From positions 119,752-183,751 of the forward strand of contig RPGQ01000002.1 of assembly GCA_004193595.1 (NCBI GenBank): a DNA stretch of 64,000 bases, read 5' to 3'. The notes beneath the pieces were generated by a model, which did no database searches, was not told the origin of the DNA, and worked only from the letters and a program-made list of their open reading frames with translations. This document shows, piece by piece, positions 38,349 to 47,081 of the stretch (its first letter is position 1; every line of letters begins with the position of its first letter). The DNA comes from Desulfobacteraceae bacterium Eth-SRB2 (GTDB lineage Bacteria > Desulfobacterota > Desulfobacteria > Desulfobacterales > UBA11574). A program made the position numbers and the translations under genes.

Positions 38349-38519
38349 TAATCTTTAATTCGGTCAGTAATTTTAGGTCTCGGGAATTATACAACTTTAT
38401 AAAATTACGGGTTTATTAATGATAACCTCTTTGTGCCATCATTTTTGCCCCGCCTGCCCCGTAAGTCCCCGTAAAAATGCCGGGACATGGCCGGCAGATC
38501 TTACCAGGGAGACACTTTT

Positions 38520-38831
38520 ATTTTATTGGGTTCTAAAAAACCTGGTCCTCAGGGCCAAGCCTGTCCCGCATTGCGGGGGTCAGAGATCAATGGCTCTGCC
38601 CGTATAAATCAACCGGAGTACTGGAGTATTGGAGTGTTGATTTAAAAAAAAGAGCTTTAAACTTTCAGATTTTCTCCAGGGATCTGTTTTCTAAGAGCGA
38701 TGAAAAAAGGGGTTTTTTCCATTACTCCACCACTCCAATACTCCAGTACTCCGTAAATCGTTAAATGCCGGCAAACTAAATCCCCTCTGGGGATAATCAA
38801 AGCCGGGCTCTCTGGACCCTGATCTTTACTT
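38520..38831 (+). repeat. R2 element (GGAGTATT-armed, 312 bp), copy A
   Basis: Left end ATTTTATTGGGTTCTAAAAA with CCTGGTCC and CCCGCATTGCGGG hairpin, GTCAGAGATCAATGGCTCTG, then GGAGTACT GGAGTATT GGAGTGTT octamers. The centre has a TCTCCAGGGATCTG word, then inverse ACTCCACC/ACTCCAAT octamers, and the right end has CCCCTCTGGGG plus AAAGCCGGGCTC...GATCTTTACTT. It is over 95% identical by eye to copy B (54907-55218) and copy C (61243-61574), all in the same orientation. Confidence 0.95.
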
Positions 38832-39311
38832 CACCGGGGCCGTTTTTCCAATTGAGGCAAAGCCCTAAATTCAGAACTCCTGACGTCTCGTAAAATCTGA
38901 TGCAACAGATTTATCTGTAACCGCTTCAATAATAGTGAATATATGCGAATTTTGCTGAATTTTACTTCTTATTTCTAATATAAATTGTTGAATTTCAATT
39001 TACGCACTTATTTTCCTACATATTATGTAGGTCCTTGGAGCTCCTTGCTTTGCGAGAAGTATTTCCAACTGATGTCAGGAGCCCTGAAATTTGATTACTA
39101 ACATTTTACGATGAATATAACAATTCAAAAAAAAACATTTGCACAACTTCGCCCTTTTTAATCTAAAGGAACTCTTTTTGAAAGAAGCCTCATCAAGAGA
39201 TACCGATTGTAATTCAAGAGATGTTTCTGCCAAATTCGATATCAGGAAAGCAGCCATATCTGTTATTTAAAGTTGCTTAAAGTTAATATATTTATATTTG
39301 GAGTTTTTAGC
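38832..39311. other. Non-coding region upstream of the ccsA operon
   Basis: Contains GACGTCTCGTAAAATC at 38883, a possible fragment of the ACGTCTCGG-type repeat end. A 60-codon minus-strand open frame (39075-39257) has no family resemblance or ribosome-binding site that would support it. The rest is AT-rich and probably regulatory. Confidence 0.4.
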
Positions 39312-39340
39312 TTGACAATATTAACTAAGTGACCTAATTG
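39312..39340 (+). promoter_or_regulatory. Possible sigma-70-like promoter of the ccsA-tupA operon
   Basis: TTGACA at 39312-39317, a 17-bp spacer, and TAATTG at 39335-39340 as a weak -10 box. It is the best promoter-like match before the five-gene plus-strand operon. Prediction by eye only. Confidence 0.4.
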
Positions 39341-39499
39341 ATGCCCAGTATTAACCGTCTTGCCTGGAAAAGTTGCGAATCTGTTTTTGATTTATTTTTC
39401 GGATCACTTGTTAGTGTCTGAAATTTGATAATGCCGGGTTTGCCGTATTCAGCGACAAATATCCGGCAATCGGCCTTAGGTTACAGGTCCATCGCAGAT

Positions 39500-40246
39500 A
39501 TGAAAAATCTGATTATAGCCGGCTATGCAACCAGTTATTTCTTTTATGCAGCAACATTGATTACTTACCTCTTGAGGTTGAGAATTCCGTGGCGGTATTT
39601 GTCTATTATCGCCCTAACTGTCAATCTCCTGGTTTTGCTTCTTATCTCAATTTCATCCGGCCACCTCCCTTTCTTTAATGTCTTTGAATGTCTTCTATTT
39701 GTCACATTCATCCTGGGGGGACTGGGATGTTTCTGCAGCCAAACTGAAAAACACAGACTGGATGTAAGAAGCTGGGTCTGGATTGAAATCCTTTTTCTCT
39801 TGACAATAGTTCTCTTTTTCCCCAAAGAGCCATCCTTTTATAGGCCCAATCAAACATTTCTTTGGGTTGTCCTGTTTCACGGCTTCAGAAATCTTGCCCT
39901 CGCAACCATGCTTTTCTCAGCCGCTCATTTCATTCGCTTTCGGTTAGAGTCAAGGCGCAGACAACTCAGGAATTATATTTTCCTTAGCGGCAGAAACTTC
40001 CTGCTTTTGACCACGGTGTTTTTCCTCTGTTCGGAATACTCGGGTATGATCTGGTGCCAGAGGGGCTGGGGAGATTTCTGGCACTGGAGCCCAACTTTTT
40101 TCCAGTCAACCCTGATTATCCTCTGCCTGATGTTCGCCTTTCACATACCGGGCAAAAATCATCGATCAGATGACATCAGATCTGTGATCGGCGCCGTGAC
40201 TGCCTTGGTGATGCTGACGATTCAGGTAACCAAAGGATTGTCATGA
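39500..40246 (+). CDS. CcsA/CcmC-like haem-handling membrane protein
   Basis: About 248 residues from the ATG at 39500; an in-frame extension back to 39425 is possible but lacks family-like sequence. Seven to eight hydrophobic helices, and a tryptophan-rich segment WGDFWHWSPTFFQS near the C-terminus that corresponds to the WWD (haem-binding) domain of CcsA/CcmC/CcmF, although the usual WxWD reads WHWS. CcsA proteins move haem across the membrane and, with ResB/Ccs1, attach it to CXXCH proteins. The next gene encodes ResB-like protein with a 4-bp overlap, and a CXXCH-bearing protein is encoded two genes later. Confidence 0.78.
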   Translation: MKNLIIAGYATSYFFYAATLITYLLRLRIPWRYLSIIALTVNLLVLLLISISSGHLPFFNVFECLLFVTFILGGLGCFCSQTEKHRLDVRSWVWIEILFLLTIVLFFPKEPSFYRPNQTFLWVVLFHGFRNLALATMLFSAAHFIRFRLESRRRQLRNYIFLSGRNFLLLTTVFFLCSEYSGMIWCQRGWGDFWHWSPTFFQSTLIILCLMFAFHIPGKNHRSDDIRSVIGAVTALVMLTIQVTKGLS

Positions 40247-41070
40247 AAAAGATCTCCGAACAGCTCGCTTCTCTGTATTTTACGACGATCATTCTGATTG
40301 TCTTGATGCTCTGGTTCACTTGGGGAATCCTGCTTGCTCAATCAAACACATTTGGCCACGGATTTGATGTAATGAACAGCACCCTGGCTCCTGCCTGGTT
40401 TTCACGGACTCAAGGACTTTCCCTGTTGTTGAAACTCTGGTTTGTGGGGCTTTGTGTGGTAATGGCGGTTCTTGCAATTAACCTGGTTTTTTGTTCATGG
40501 GTTACGATCTTAAAAATCATACGCATCAAACTGATCACACATAAACTGATCATGCTGATCATTCATTTGGTCTTTGGGATGGTGGCTTTGGGCCACTTCG
40601 GGAGCTTCTTTCTCGGCTATCGATATGAGAACGTAAAGCTGCACCAGGGCCAATCCTTTGCCCTCAAGGATGGGCACATACTAATCATCAAGGACGTTCA
40701 TTTTGTGGACAATCCCCAAGTACTTGGAAAGTCACCGAAAGAATTGAGTCCTGAGAAATACCACCATAACGCCAACTTCTCGGAAGTGACCCTGAGTCGA
40801 AACGGAAAGCCGGTAACCAGCGGTCGTATCTATTTTTTGAGGCCCCTTACATACAAAGATATTCAGGTAACACTGAAACGGTTTACGCCACCGAAAGGTA
40901 TAAACAAAAATAATCATTCCTTCCGAAAACCGGGAGTTAAGCTGGTTATCAGCAAGAATCCCGTTAAGGCCCTTGTTTTTGCCCTTTTCCCGGCAATGAT
41001 CTTCGGAATAGGGGTCTACACGATTATGACGTGGGGCAATCGGAAAGGTAAGGCTCGAGATGAACGCTAA
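40243..41070 (+). CDS. ResB/Ccs1-like cytochrome c biogenesis protein
   Basis: 275 residues, short for ResB (often 400-600). Three N-terminal membrane helices (about 14-36, 63-90, 97-122), a ~120-residue periplasmic part (SFALKDGHILIIKDVHFVDN to RFTPPKG), and a final helix (about 245-265), the standard ResB plan. Its start overlaps the CcsA-like gene stop (ATGA). Together they would form a compact System II haem-attachment module. The only obvious client in this operon is the CRRCH protein encoded at 43179-44951. Confidence 0.8.
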   Translation: MKKISEQLASLYFTTIILIVLMLWFTWGILLAQSNTFGHGFDVMNSTLAPAWFSRTQGLSLLLKLWFVGLCVVMAVLAINLVFCSWVTILKIIRIKLITHKLIMLIIHLVFGMVALGHFGSFFLGYRYENVKLHQGQSFALKDGHILIIKDVHFVDNPQVLGKSPKELSPEKYHHNANFSEVTLSRNGKPVTSGRIYFLRPLTYKDIQVTLKRFTPPKGINKNNHSFRKPGVKLVISKNPVKALVFALFPAMIFGIGVYTIMTWGNRKGKARDER

Positions 41071-41120
41071 ACGGAAAACGGGTTTGAAATTGAAAGAGAT
41101 CTTAAATTAGGAGGATAAAA

Positions 41121-43157
41121 ATGGATGTGCGTAAAGGTATTATTTCTTTGGCGTGTTTTTTAGTGGTTGTATTCTTGTTCGTTTCTGTTTGTGTGGCTGA
41201 GGAACAAGCTTCAGGCGCAAAGGTGTATGAATTGGGAGAGGTGGTTGTCACCGCAGAAAAGCAAACGGTGAATTTGGCCACCACGGTGACGGAGGTGGAC
41301 TTGGAGGACATTCAAGAAAGAGGCGCTCAAACCGTGGCTGAGGCATTGGAGCTTTTGCCTGCAGTTGATGTTCAAAAAGGCGGAAAGGGACAGGCCTTTG
41401 TAAGTCTCAGGGGGTTTGATCAGAAAGATGTCAAAGTACTGATCGATGGGGTCCCTGCCCTGGAGACCTACTTTGGAACCGTGGATCTGTCCATGCTCCC
41501 CATAGAGGCCGTTTCTAAAATAACCGTAACCAAAGGGGCGTCATCCGTTCTTTATGGCGCCAACACCATGGGAGGGGTGGTAAACATCATTACAAAAAAG
41601 GCGGGGGATAAGCCTTTCACGGAACTCACAACATCTTTTGGCGATTATAGCACCAGAAATGTAATTTTAAACCATGGCGCCCAAATCGACAAATTTAATT
41701 ACTGGTTGACTTACGGGTATCGAGATTCGGACGGGTACAGGCTCTCGAATGATTTTGACAAAAACAACAGGCACACGGGTCTGGGTACGGATTACAATGA
41801 AGATGGAGGGAAACGCGACCTCAGTGACTATATCAAACGGACCTTGCATGCAAAAGTGGGTTTCGAACCGGATGAAGATACCCGCCTCTATTTATCCTTT
41901 GACTATCATAATAACGAACGAGGGGTCCCGACCGAGTATTCGCGGTATTGGGCCTTTAGCGAGTGGGACCAGTGGCATCTCAACCTGGCCGGAGAGAAAA
42001 AAATTAATGAGATTCTGACGCTTAAAGCCAGGGCATTCTATGTAGACCATGAAGATACCCTTAAGGATGTGAGTTGGGATGCGGATCACACCACTGCTAA
42101 AAAATGGTTTGAAACCAGTTCTTACGATGACTATTCTACAGGAGCAGTGCTTAATGCTTTTGTTGATCTCGGAAAGTGGAGCTTCCTGAAGCTTGGAGCC
42201 AATTATACCAAGGATAACCACAAACAGCAGGATTATCTGGATGATGACTCCCGGAGTGTCATCAAAGGATGGGATTTGCCCGGATATCTTCCTGAAGAGG
42301 AATACGAGGCGGAAACCTACACCATTGCCATTGAAGATGAGATTAAGCCCACAGAAAGGCTCTCCTTTGTTGTTGGCTTTAGCTACGACTATTTCGAACC
42401 GAAAAAAGCCTATGATCAACCGGTTCCGGATGACATTGACACGTTCAACCCCCAAGTGGGAATGGTGTTTGATTTGACCACGGATACAAGCCTGCATGCG
42501 TCTGTGGGAAAAAAAACCCGCTTCCCAAAGCTAATAGAACTCTATAGTGAGCATGCCGGCGGGAACCCTGACCTTGATCCCCAGGAAGCCATTGCTTACG
42601 AACTGGGGTTTTCGCATGATTTTTCGGAAACCATTAAGGGAACTGTGGCCTATTTTTACAATGATATCGATGATCTCATTGAAAGGGTGCGGGACCCGGT
42701 GAGTGGGGACAAAGTATATGTAAATGTGAGCGAGGCTACGATTCAGGGGGTGGAAGTTGCTCTTGACATGTATTTTTCAAAAAGTCTTCAGGCTCATGCA
42801 AACTACACGTATATGTCCACCGAAGATGAAAGCAATGACGACCGGGAATTGGAAGGACGGCCCAGGCATCGCATTAACCTCGATGTTCGCTACCGATTTC
42901 CTTTCGGACTTTCCGCAAGTGTGCAAGCCTCTTATACCCAGAGACAGTATTGGGAAGATTCAAACTACAATTGGAAAAAATTGCCGGATTATTTTTTGCT
43001 TAACGCCAGACTTGCCCAGGATATGAGTAAAGTCTGTGGCATTGATTCGGAATTATTTATACAGGGGACAAACCTAACCGATTTGGATTATTATGAAATA
43101 AGTGGTCCGGAGCCCGGCCTGAACTTTCTGGCAGGGTTTACAGTAAGATACCATTAA
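41121..43157 (+). CDS. TonB-dependent outer-membrane receptor
   Basis: 678 residues preceded by an AGGAGG ribosome-binding site. Signal peptide to about residue 26 (SVCVAEE), a TonB box-like GEVVVTAEK, a plug domain with VSLRGFDQKDVKVLIDGVP and YGANTMGGVVNIITKK, and a 22-strand-type barrel ending in an aromatic residue pair (FTVRYH). It imports a scarce ligand across the outer membrane with TonB energy. The operon around it (haem attachment genes, a tetrapyrrole-methylase fusion, a tungstate-binding-like protein) suggests a metal oxyanion or a tetrapyrrole/corrinoid. The ligand is not determinable from sequence. Confidence 0.93.
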   Translation: MDVRKGIISLACFLVVVFLFVSVCVAEEQASGAKVYELGEVVVTAEKQTVNLATTVTEVDLEDIQERGAQTVAEALELLPAVDVQKGGKGQAFVSLRGFDQKDVKVLIDGVPALETYFGTVDLSMLPIEAVSKITVTKGASSVLYGANTMGGVVNIITKKAGDKPFTELTTSFGDYSTRNVILNHGAQIDKFNYWLTYGYRDSDGYRLSNDFDKNNRHTGLGTDYNEDGGKRDLSDYIKRTLHAKVGFEPDEDTRLYLSFDYHNNERGVPTEYSRYWAFSEWDQWHLNLAGEKKINEILTLKARAFYVDHEDTLKDVSWDADHTTAKKWFETSSYDDYSTGAVLNAFVDLGKWSFLKLGANYTKDNHKQQDYLDDDSRSVIKGWDLPGYLPEEEYEAETYTIAIEDEIKPTERLSFVVGFSYDYFEPKKAYDQPVPDDIDTFNPQVGMVFDLTTDTSLHASVGKKTRFPKLIELYSEHAGGNPDLDPQEAIAYELGFSHDFSETIKGTVAYFYNDIDDLIERVRDPVSGDKVYVNVSEATIQGVEVALDMYFSKSLQAHANYTYMSTEDESNDDRELEGRPRHRINLDVRYRFPFGLSASVQASYTQRQYWEDSNYNWKKLPDYFLLNARLAQDMSKVCGIDSELFIQGTNLTDLDYYEISGPEPGLNFLAGFTVRYH

Positions 43158-43178
43158 CATACGATTAAGGAGCATAAC

Positions 43179-44951
43179 ATGAAAAAAACTTTTGTGGGTT
43201 TAATAACTTTGGCTGTCTTATGGCTGGTCTGCGGGCCATGCACAGCTTTTCCATCAACACTTGCCATAACCGGTTTGGTCAGACAGCCTTTAAATCTGAC
43301 TCGGCAAGATCTTAACGGTTTTGACGCCATTCGGGTACAGCTCAATGAAGTCATGTCAGACGGCGGCTTTAGGGGGGTTTTTCATTACTCAGGCGTTCCG
43401 TTGAAGTCACTTCTTGAGTTGGCCGGCGTGGAAAAGGAAGAAACCGCTTTTGGAAAGAAGGTAGATCTGGCTATCCGGGTGCGCAACAAAAAGGGTGACC
43501 AGGTGGCCCTTTCATGGGGAGAGGTGTTTTATAGAAATCCGGGCGGGATCATTGTTGCCACTTCTGCTTCACCTATTATGCCCCATAAGGATTGCAGGCG
43601 CTGCCACAGTCCGGAAGTCTATAAATCCCGGTTGGACCAGTTTCAACGGAAAATCGGCTTTCCCAAACTCGTTATAAGCAGTGATACCTATGCAGATCGC
43701 TCCTTGGAAGAGATTACATCCATAGAAGTTCTGGATTTGCGCCCGAAAATGCCGGCAAAAAAACTAAAAAAGCTTTATGCCTCCGAGTTCACCATTACCG
43801 GTGACATAAAAAACGCTTTAACCATCAAGGAGTTGGGCGTTTACCCCCGAAGAGAAATAACGGTCACGCATTTGGGAGAAGGCAGAGGGTATCACGGGTT
43901 TGATAGGTTTGCAGGGGTACCTTTCAGAGCGATTCTCGACACGGCGGGCATCGCGCCTGATTTGAGCAAAACAGTTCTGGTTTCGGCCCCCGACGGTTAT
44001 CGCAGCCTTTTTTCTTATGGTGAGATCTTCCTCAGCCCTTCGGGAGACCGCATGACACTGGCGGACAGGATCAATGGTCACCTCATTAAAACCGGAGGGA
44101 AGTTCATTTTGGTTTCGCCGGACGACCTCATGTCCGACCGGGAAGTAAAGGCCATACAAAAGATCGAGGTGATCTCTTTACGTCGAGCGCCTAAAATCTA
44201 TGTGATCGGTATGGGCTGCGGGGACACGAAACTGGTCACCCTGGAAGCGATTTCTTACATGGCAAAGGCCGATGTGTTCGTCTGTACGCAGGATATCAAG
44301 GACCGTTTTGCCAAATACATGGGGGACAAGCCCGTCCTGTTAGATATTTATAAATTTGCGCCCCCGAGGTTGATAAAAAAGAATCCCGGTTTGTCTCAAG
44401 ATAAAATTGACGAACTCATGAATAAAGAGCGCACAAAGGCGGTTAATATTATCAAGGACGTGCTTGATAAGGGTGAAAGTGTGGCCATACTCGACTATGG
44501 CGATCCCACAATCTGGAGCGGATGGAGTTGGGTACGGGAGTATATTAGTGATGAAAGGATTGAGATTATTCCGGGTCTCAGTTCATTTAATGTGTCCAAT
44601 GCCCTGATAAAAAGGAAAATAGGCTGTAACGGATCGATCATTCTGACAACATCTCGGGGGATCATGGATAATAAGCGCATGCTGAAAGCGCTTGCTGAAA
44701 AAGGTGAAACCCTGTGTATCTTTATGGGACTCAAAGATATTGATCACCTCGTTGTCGAATTTTTAAAATATTACAACGGCCAAACACCTGTATATCTATC
44801 CTATAAAGCCGGGTATTCGGGAAGTGAGCATTTAATTCAGACAACCCTCGACGGGCTTAAAAAAGCCGCCGATGAATATCATGAAAAATTCCTGGGGCTG
44901 ATATATATCGGCCCCTGTCTGGCCTTAAATAAAAATGAATTTTGTCACTAA
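43179..44951 (+). CDS. Exported fusion: two SUOX/YedY-fold domains, CXXCH haem site, tetrapyrrole methylase domain
   Basis: 590 residues with an AAGGAG site. Residues 1-24 form a signal peptide. Two molybdopterin-oxidoreductase-fold-like segments follow (about 27-187, ITGLVRQPLNLTRQDL and FHYSGVPLKSLLELAGV; and 203-333, FTITGDIKNALTIKEL and FAGVPFRAILDTAGIAP). The first contains CRRCH at 139-143, a c-type haem motif. I see no clear Mo-ligand Cys. From about 338 to 585 comes a tetrapyrrole (corrin/porphyrin) methylase domain: KIYVIGMGCGD, ILDYGDPTIWSGW, IIPGLSSFN and FMGLKDI. A cytosolic SAM enzyme domain behind an export signal is highly unusual; there is no internal start at the junction. 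It could bind rather than methylate a tetrapyrrole. The order of genes suggests a cofactor- or metal-acquisition role. Confidence 0.8.
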   Translation: MKKTFVGLITLAVLWLVCGPCTAFPSTLAITGLVRQPLNLTRQDLNGFDAIRVQLNEVMSDGGFRGVFHYSGVPLKSLLELAGVEKEETAFGKKVDLAIRVRNKKGDQVALSWGEVFYRNPGGIIVATSASPIMPHKDCRRCHSPEVYKSRLDQFQRKIGFPKLVISSDTYADRSLEEITSIEVLDLRPKMPAKKLKKLYASEFTITGDIKNALTIKELGVYPRREITVTHLGEGRGYHGFDRFAGVPFRAILDTAGIAPDLSKTVLVSAPDGYRSLFSYGEIFLSPSGDRMTLADRINGHLIKTGGKFILVSPDDLMSDREVKAIQKIEVISLRRAPKIYVIGMGCGDTKLVTLEAISYMAKADVFVCTQDIKDRFAKYMGDKPVLLDIYKFAPPRLIKKNPGLSQDKIDELMNKERTKAVNIIKDVLDKGESVAILDYGDPTIWSGWSWVREYISDERIEIIPGLSSFNVSNALIKRKIGCNGSIILTTSRGIMDNKRMLKALAEKGETLCIFMGLKDIDHLVVEFLKYYNGQTPVYLSYKAGYSGSEHLIQTTLDGLKKAADEYHEKFLGLIYIGPCLALNKNEFCH

Positions 44952-45107
44952 GAAAGGTTATTTGACGAAACTGTTGATCTGGGAGAATGTCCGAGAATAG
45001 GCGTTGTCGCAAGACCCATGGAAAATTTACAGGACGGGTCAAAAATCCCCTGTTTAAACTGGTCTGGCAGCCCTAATGACGAAAAGGAAAAGATAGATGA
45101 ACACTGA
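44952..45107 (+). pseudogene. In-frame open extension after the stop of the fusion gene
   Basis: The frame of the 590-residue protein remains open for 51 codons directly after its TAA (44949-44951), ending in TGA at 45105-45107 and so overlapping the start of the next gene by 11 bp. The composition is protein-like (GECPRIGVVARPMENLQDG, KIPCLNWSGSPNDEKEK). Either the ancestral protein was longer and a nonsense mutation shortened it, or the open stretch is chance, which is not improbable at this length. Confidence 0.3.
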
Positions 45108-45981
45108 AAAGAAATCGATTTTTCAGATATTGTTTTTACAGCTTCTGTTTTTTCTTGCTTTTATATCTTTGGCTAAAGGCTCTGATAAGCAAGATTTTCA
45201 AGCAACTTACGGCAAAGGTGATCAAGCCATCTGCGTGGCCACAGGCAGTCCCGGGGCTCTGGGGTTGCTCCAAGCACTGGCAGAGCCATTCTGCCAGGCA
45301 AATCATTGCCGCATCAATTGGATTAAAAGAGGAAGCGGCGCATCCTTAAAGGCCTTAAAAGCGGGAACCGTGGATATGGTTATGGTGCATGCGCCGGCAC
45401 TGGAACAAAAGGCTGTAAAAGAAGGATGGGCCACCATGAGAACCCTTATGGGAAGCAATGAGTTTTACGTTGTAGGTCCTAAGTCAGATCCTGCGGGCAT
45501 CAGTAACGCCAAATTCGCTCCAGATGCTTATGAAAGAATCGCTAAGGCCCGGGCCATGTTTTTTTCGCGTGGTGATAACTCCGGCACCCATAAAAAGGAA
45601 ATGAAAATCTGGAAGCTTGCCGGAATGGAGCCTGCGGGAAACTGGTATGTGGTAACCGGAAATTTTATGGGACCGACGCTTATGCGGGCCGATGAAGGCC
45701 TTGGTTATTTTATGACCGATTCAAGCACTTTTTTTGCCAAACAATCCAAGATAAAAAATCTCAAGATCCTCTTTAAAGGAGATCCGATTTTGGTGAATGT
45801 CTACCACGCATTAGTCGCTTGGCCGGAAACTCATCCTCAGAAAAATTATGCCCTTGCTGCCAAGTTCGTGAGGTTTGTAAGCTCACCCGAGGGCCAAAAG
45901 ATTTTCAGAGAGTATGGAAAAATCAAGTATGGCGCTCCCCTTTATAACGACGCTGAATATGCCAAAAAATGCGAAAACTAG
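45097..45981 (+). CDS. TupA-like tungstate-type substrate-binding protein
   Basis: 294 residues with a signal peptide (hydrophobic 10-27). The TupA hallmark SRGDNSGTHKKE is present (about residues 165-176), with ATGSPGALGLL at the N-terminus, MVMVHAPALEQKAVKEGW and GPKSDPAGI, all in TupA order. TupA binds tungstate in the periplasm and hands it to TupBC. No TupB or TupC gene follows; the next gene is convergent hisF. It is the last gene of the ccsA-resB-TonB-fusion operon, which is the strongest hint that the operon handles tungstate or molybdate, although other oxyanions are possible. Confidence 0.85.
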   Translation: MNTEKKSIFQILFLQLLFFLAFISLAKGSDKQDFQATYGKGDQAICVATGSPGALGLLQALAEPFCQANHCRINWIKRGSGASLKALKAGTVDMVMVHAPALEQKAVKEGWATMRTLMGSNEFYVVGPKSDPAGISNAKFAPDAYERIAKARAMFFSRGDNSGTHKKEMKIWKLAGMEPAGNWYVVTGNFMGPTLMRADEGLGYFMTDSSTFFAKQSKIKNLKILFKGDPILVNVYHALVAWPETHPQKNYALAAKFVRFVSSPEGQKIFREYGKIKYGAPLYNDAEYAKKCEN

Positions 45982-46249
45982 AATCATCTTGGTTTTTGAC
46001 GCAATAAGAAATATGAATCGACCTGCCTGCAAAAGGATATTTTATTCATGAATTCAGATGCGGGAGGTTTTTAAACACCCTATAGAAGAGAGTTTCTATA
46101 TAAAAAGGGCGCCCAACTATAAATGGGAATATCCCCATTGCGAGCCGTTGTAGGTTCCTCGATTGGATCAAAAGGCCATTTCCCGGACGCGAAGGATGGC
46201 TGTCAGTTCAGAAAGAAGGGTAAAAGAGCAAGCCACTATTAAAGACATC

Positions 46250-47014
46250 TTACAGATTGACTTGCAGGCCTTTTTCCCTGAGGTATTCCTTTACCTGTCT
46301 AATACCCAGGATGCGATAATGAAAAACCGAGGCCGCGAGTAAAATCTGAGCGCCTCCCTGGACGACCCCCTCATAGAAATGCTCCAGATTACCGGCCCCG
46401 CCTGAAGCGATTACGAGCAGGTCCACTGCATCCGAAATGGCTTTGGTGAATTCCAGGTCATAGCCGGCTTGTGTGCCGTCTCCATCCATGCTTGTTGGCA
46501 GGATTGCACCTGCTCCGAGTTCCTGGCATTGTTTTGCCCAGGCTATTGCGTCTTGACTCACGGGTTTTGTGCCCCCGGAGACAACCAGTTCAAACCCGGA
46601 AGGCATCTCTTTGTTTCTTCTGGCATCCACGGCCACGGTCACCTTATCGGCGCCAAACTGCGCCGTTGCCCGGGCCACCAAATCCGGGTCTTTGACTGCA
46701 GCGCTGTTCATGGATATTTTGTCAGCACCGGCATTAAGAACCATTTCGATGTCTTGTAAAGTGGAGATACCGCCGCCCACGGTGAGGGGTATATCAATCA
46801 CCGAAGAGACTTTACTGACCCATTCGAGTCTTGTTTTTCGGTTTTCCAAGGTTGCCGCTATATCTAATATGGCCAGTTCATCGGCACCTTCTTTATGATA
46901 ATACTCTGCATTTTCAACCGGATCACCTGCATCTTTGAGATCAACAAAATGTACTCCCTTCACAACCCGGCCGTCTTTCATATCCAGGCATGGCATGATT
47001 TTAACGATACTCAT
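46250..47014 (-). CDS. hisF: Imidazole glycerol phosphate synthase subunit HisF
   Basis: 254 residues, a (beta-alpha)8 barrel. The catalytic Asp residues are in IMPCLDMKDGRVVKGVHF and VTVAVDARRN; also PLTVGGGI, LNAGADKISMNSAAV, TSMDGDGTQAGYD and VIASGGAGN. It forms IGP and AICAR from PRFAR with ammonia from HisH. No other histidine gene is adjacent. The sequence is somewhat divergent (GAGAILPTSMD where GEILLTSMD is usual), so a paralogous role cannot be fully excluded. Confidence 0.92.
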   Translation of the reverse strand: MSIVKIMPCLDMKDGRVVKGVHFVDLKDAGDPVENAEYYHKEGADELAILDIAATLENRKTRLEWVSKVSSVIDIPLTVGGGISTLQDIEMVLNAGADKISMNSAAVKDPDLVARATAQFGADKVTVAVDARRNKEMPSGFELVVSGGTKPVSQDAIAWAKQCQELGAGAILPTSMDGDGTQAGYDLEFTKAISDAVDLLVIASGGAGNLEHFYEGVVQGGAQILLAASVFHYRILGIRQVKEYLREKGLQVNL

Positions 47015-47081
47015 AATTTCTCCTTTCCAAGTTCTGTAATTGTACTTTCTATAGTATCTATATTGCTGTTAGCTGTCGGGT

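Noticed and set aside
39075..39257. 60-codon minus-strand open frame in the ccsA upstream region
   Set aside because: No ribosome-binding site, no family resemblance, and biased composition; treated as non-coding.
41892..42497. 201-codon minus-strand open frame
   Set aside because: Lies fully antisense to the well-supported TonB receptor gene and shows no family motif or ribosome-binding site.
44952..45096. Cobalamin, Moco or tungsten-cofactor riboswitch before the tupA-like gene
   Set aside because: I looked for the known conserved boxes of cobalamin and Moco/Tuco RNAs and did not find them; the stretch reads better as an open frame.
46250..47014. HisF as part of a histidine or special LPS-type aminotransfer cluster
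   Set aside because: No hisH-, hisA- or pseA-like partner is adjacent, so only the basic HisF assignment is supported.
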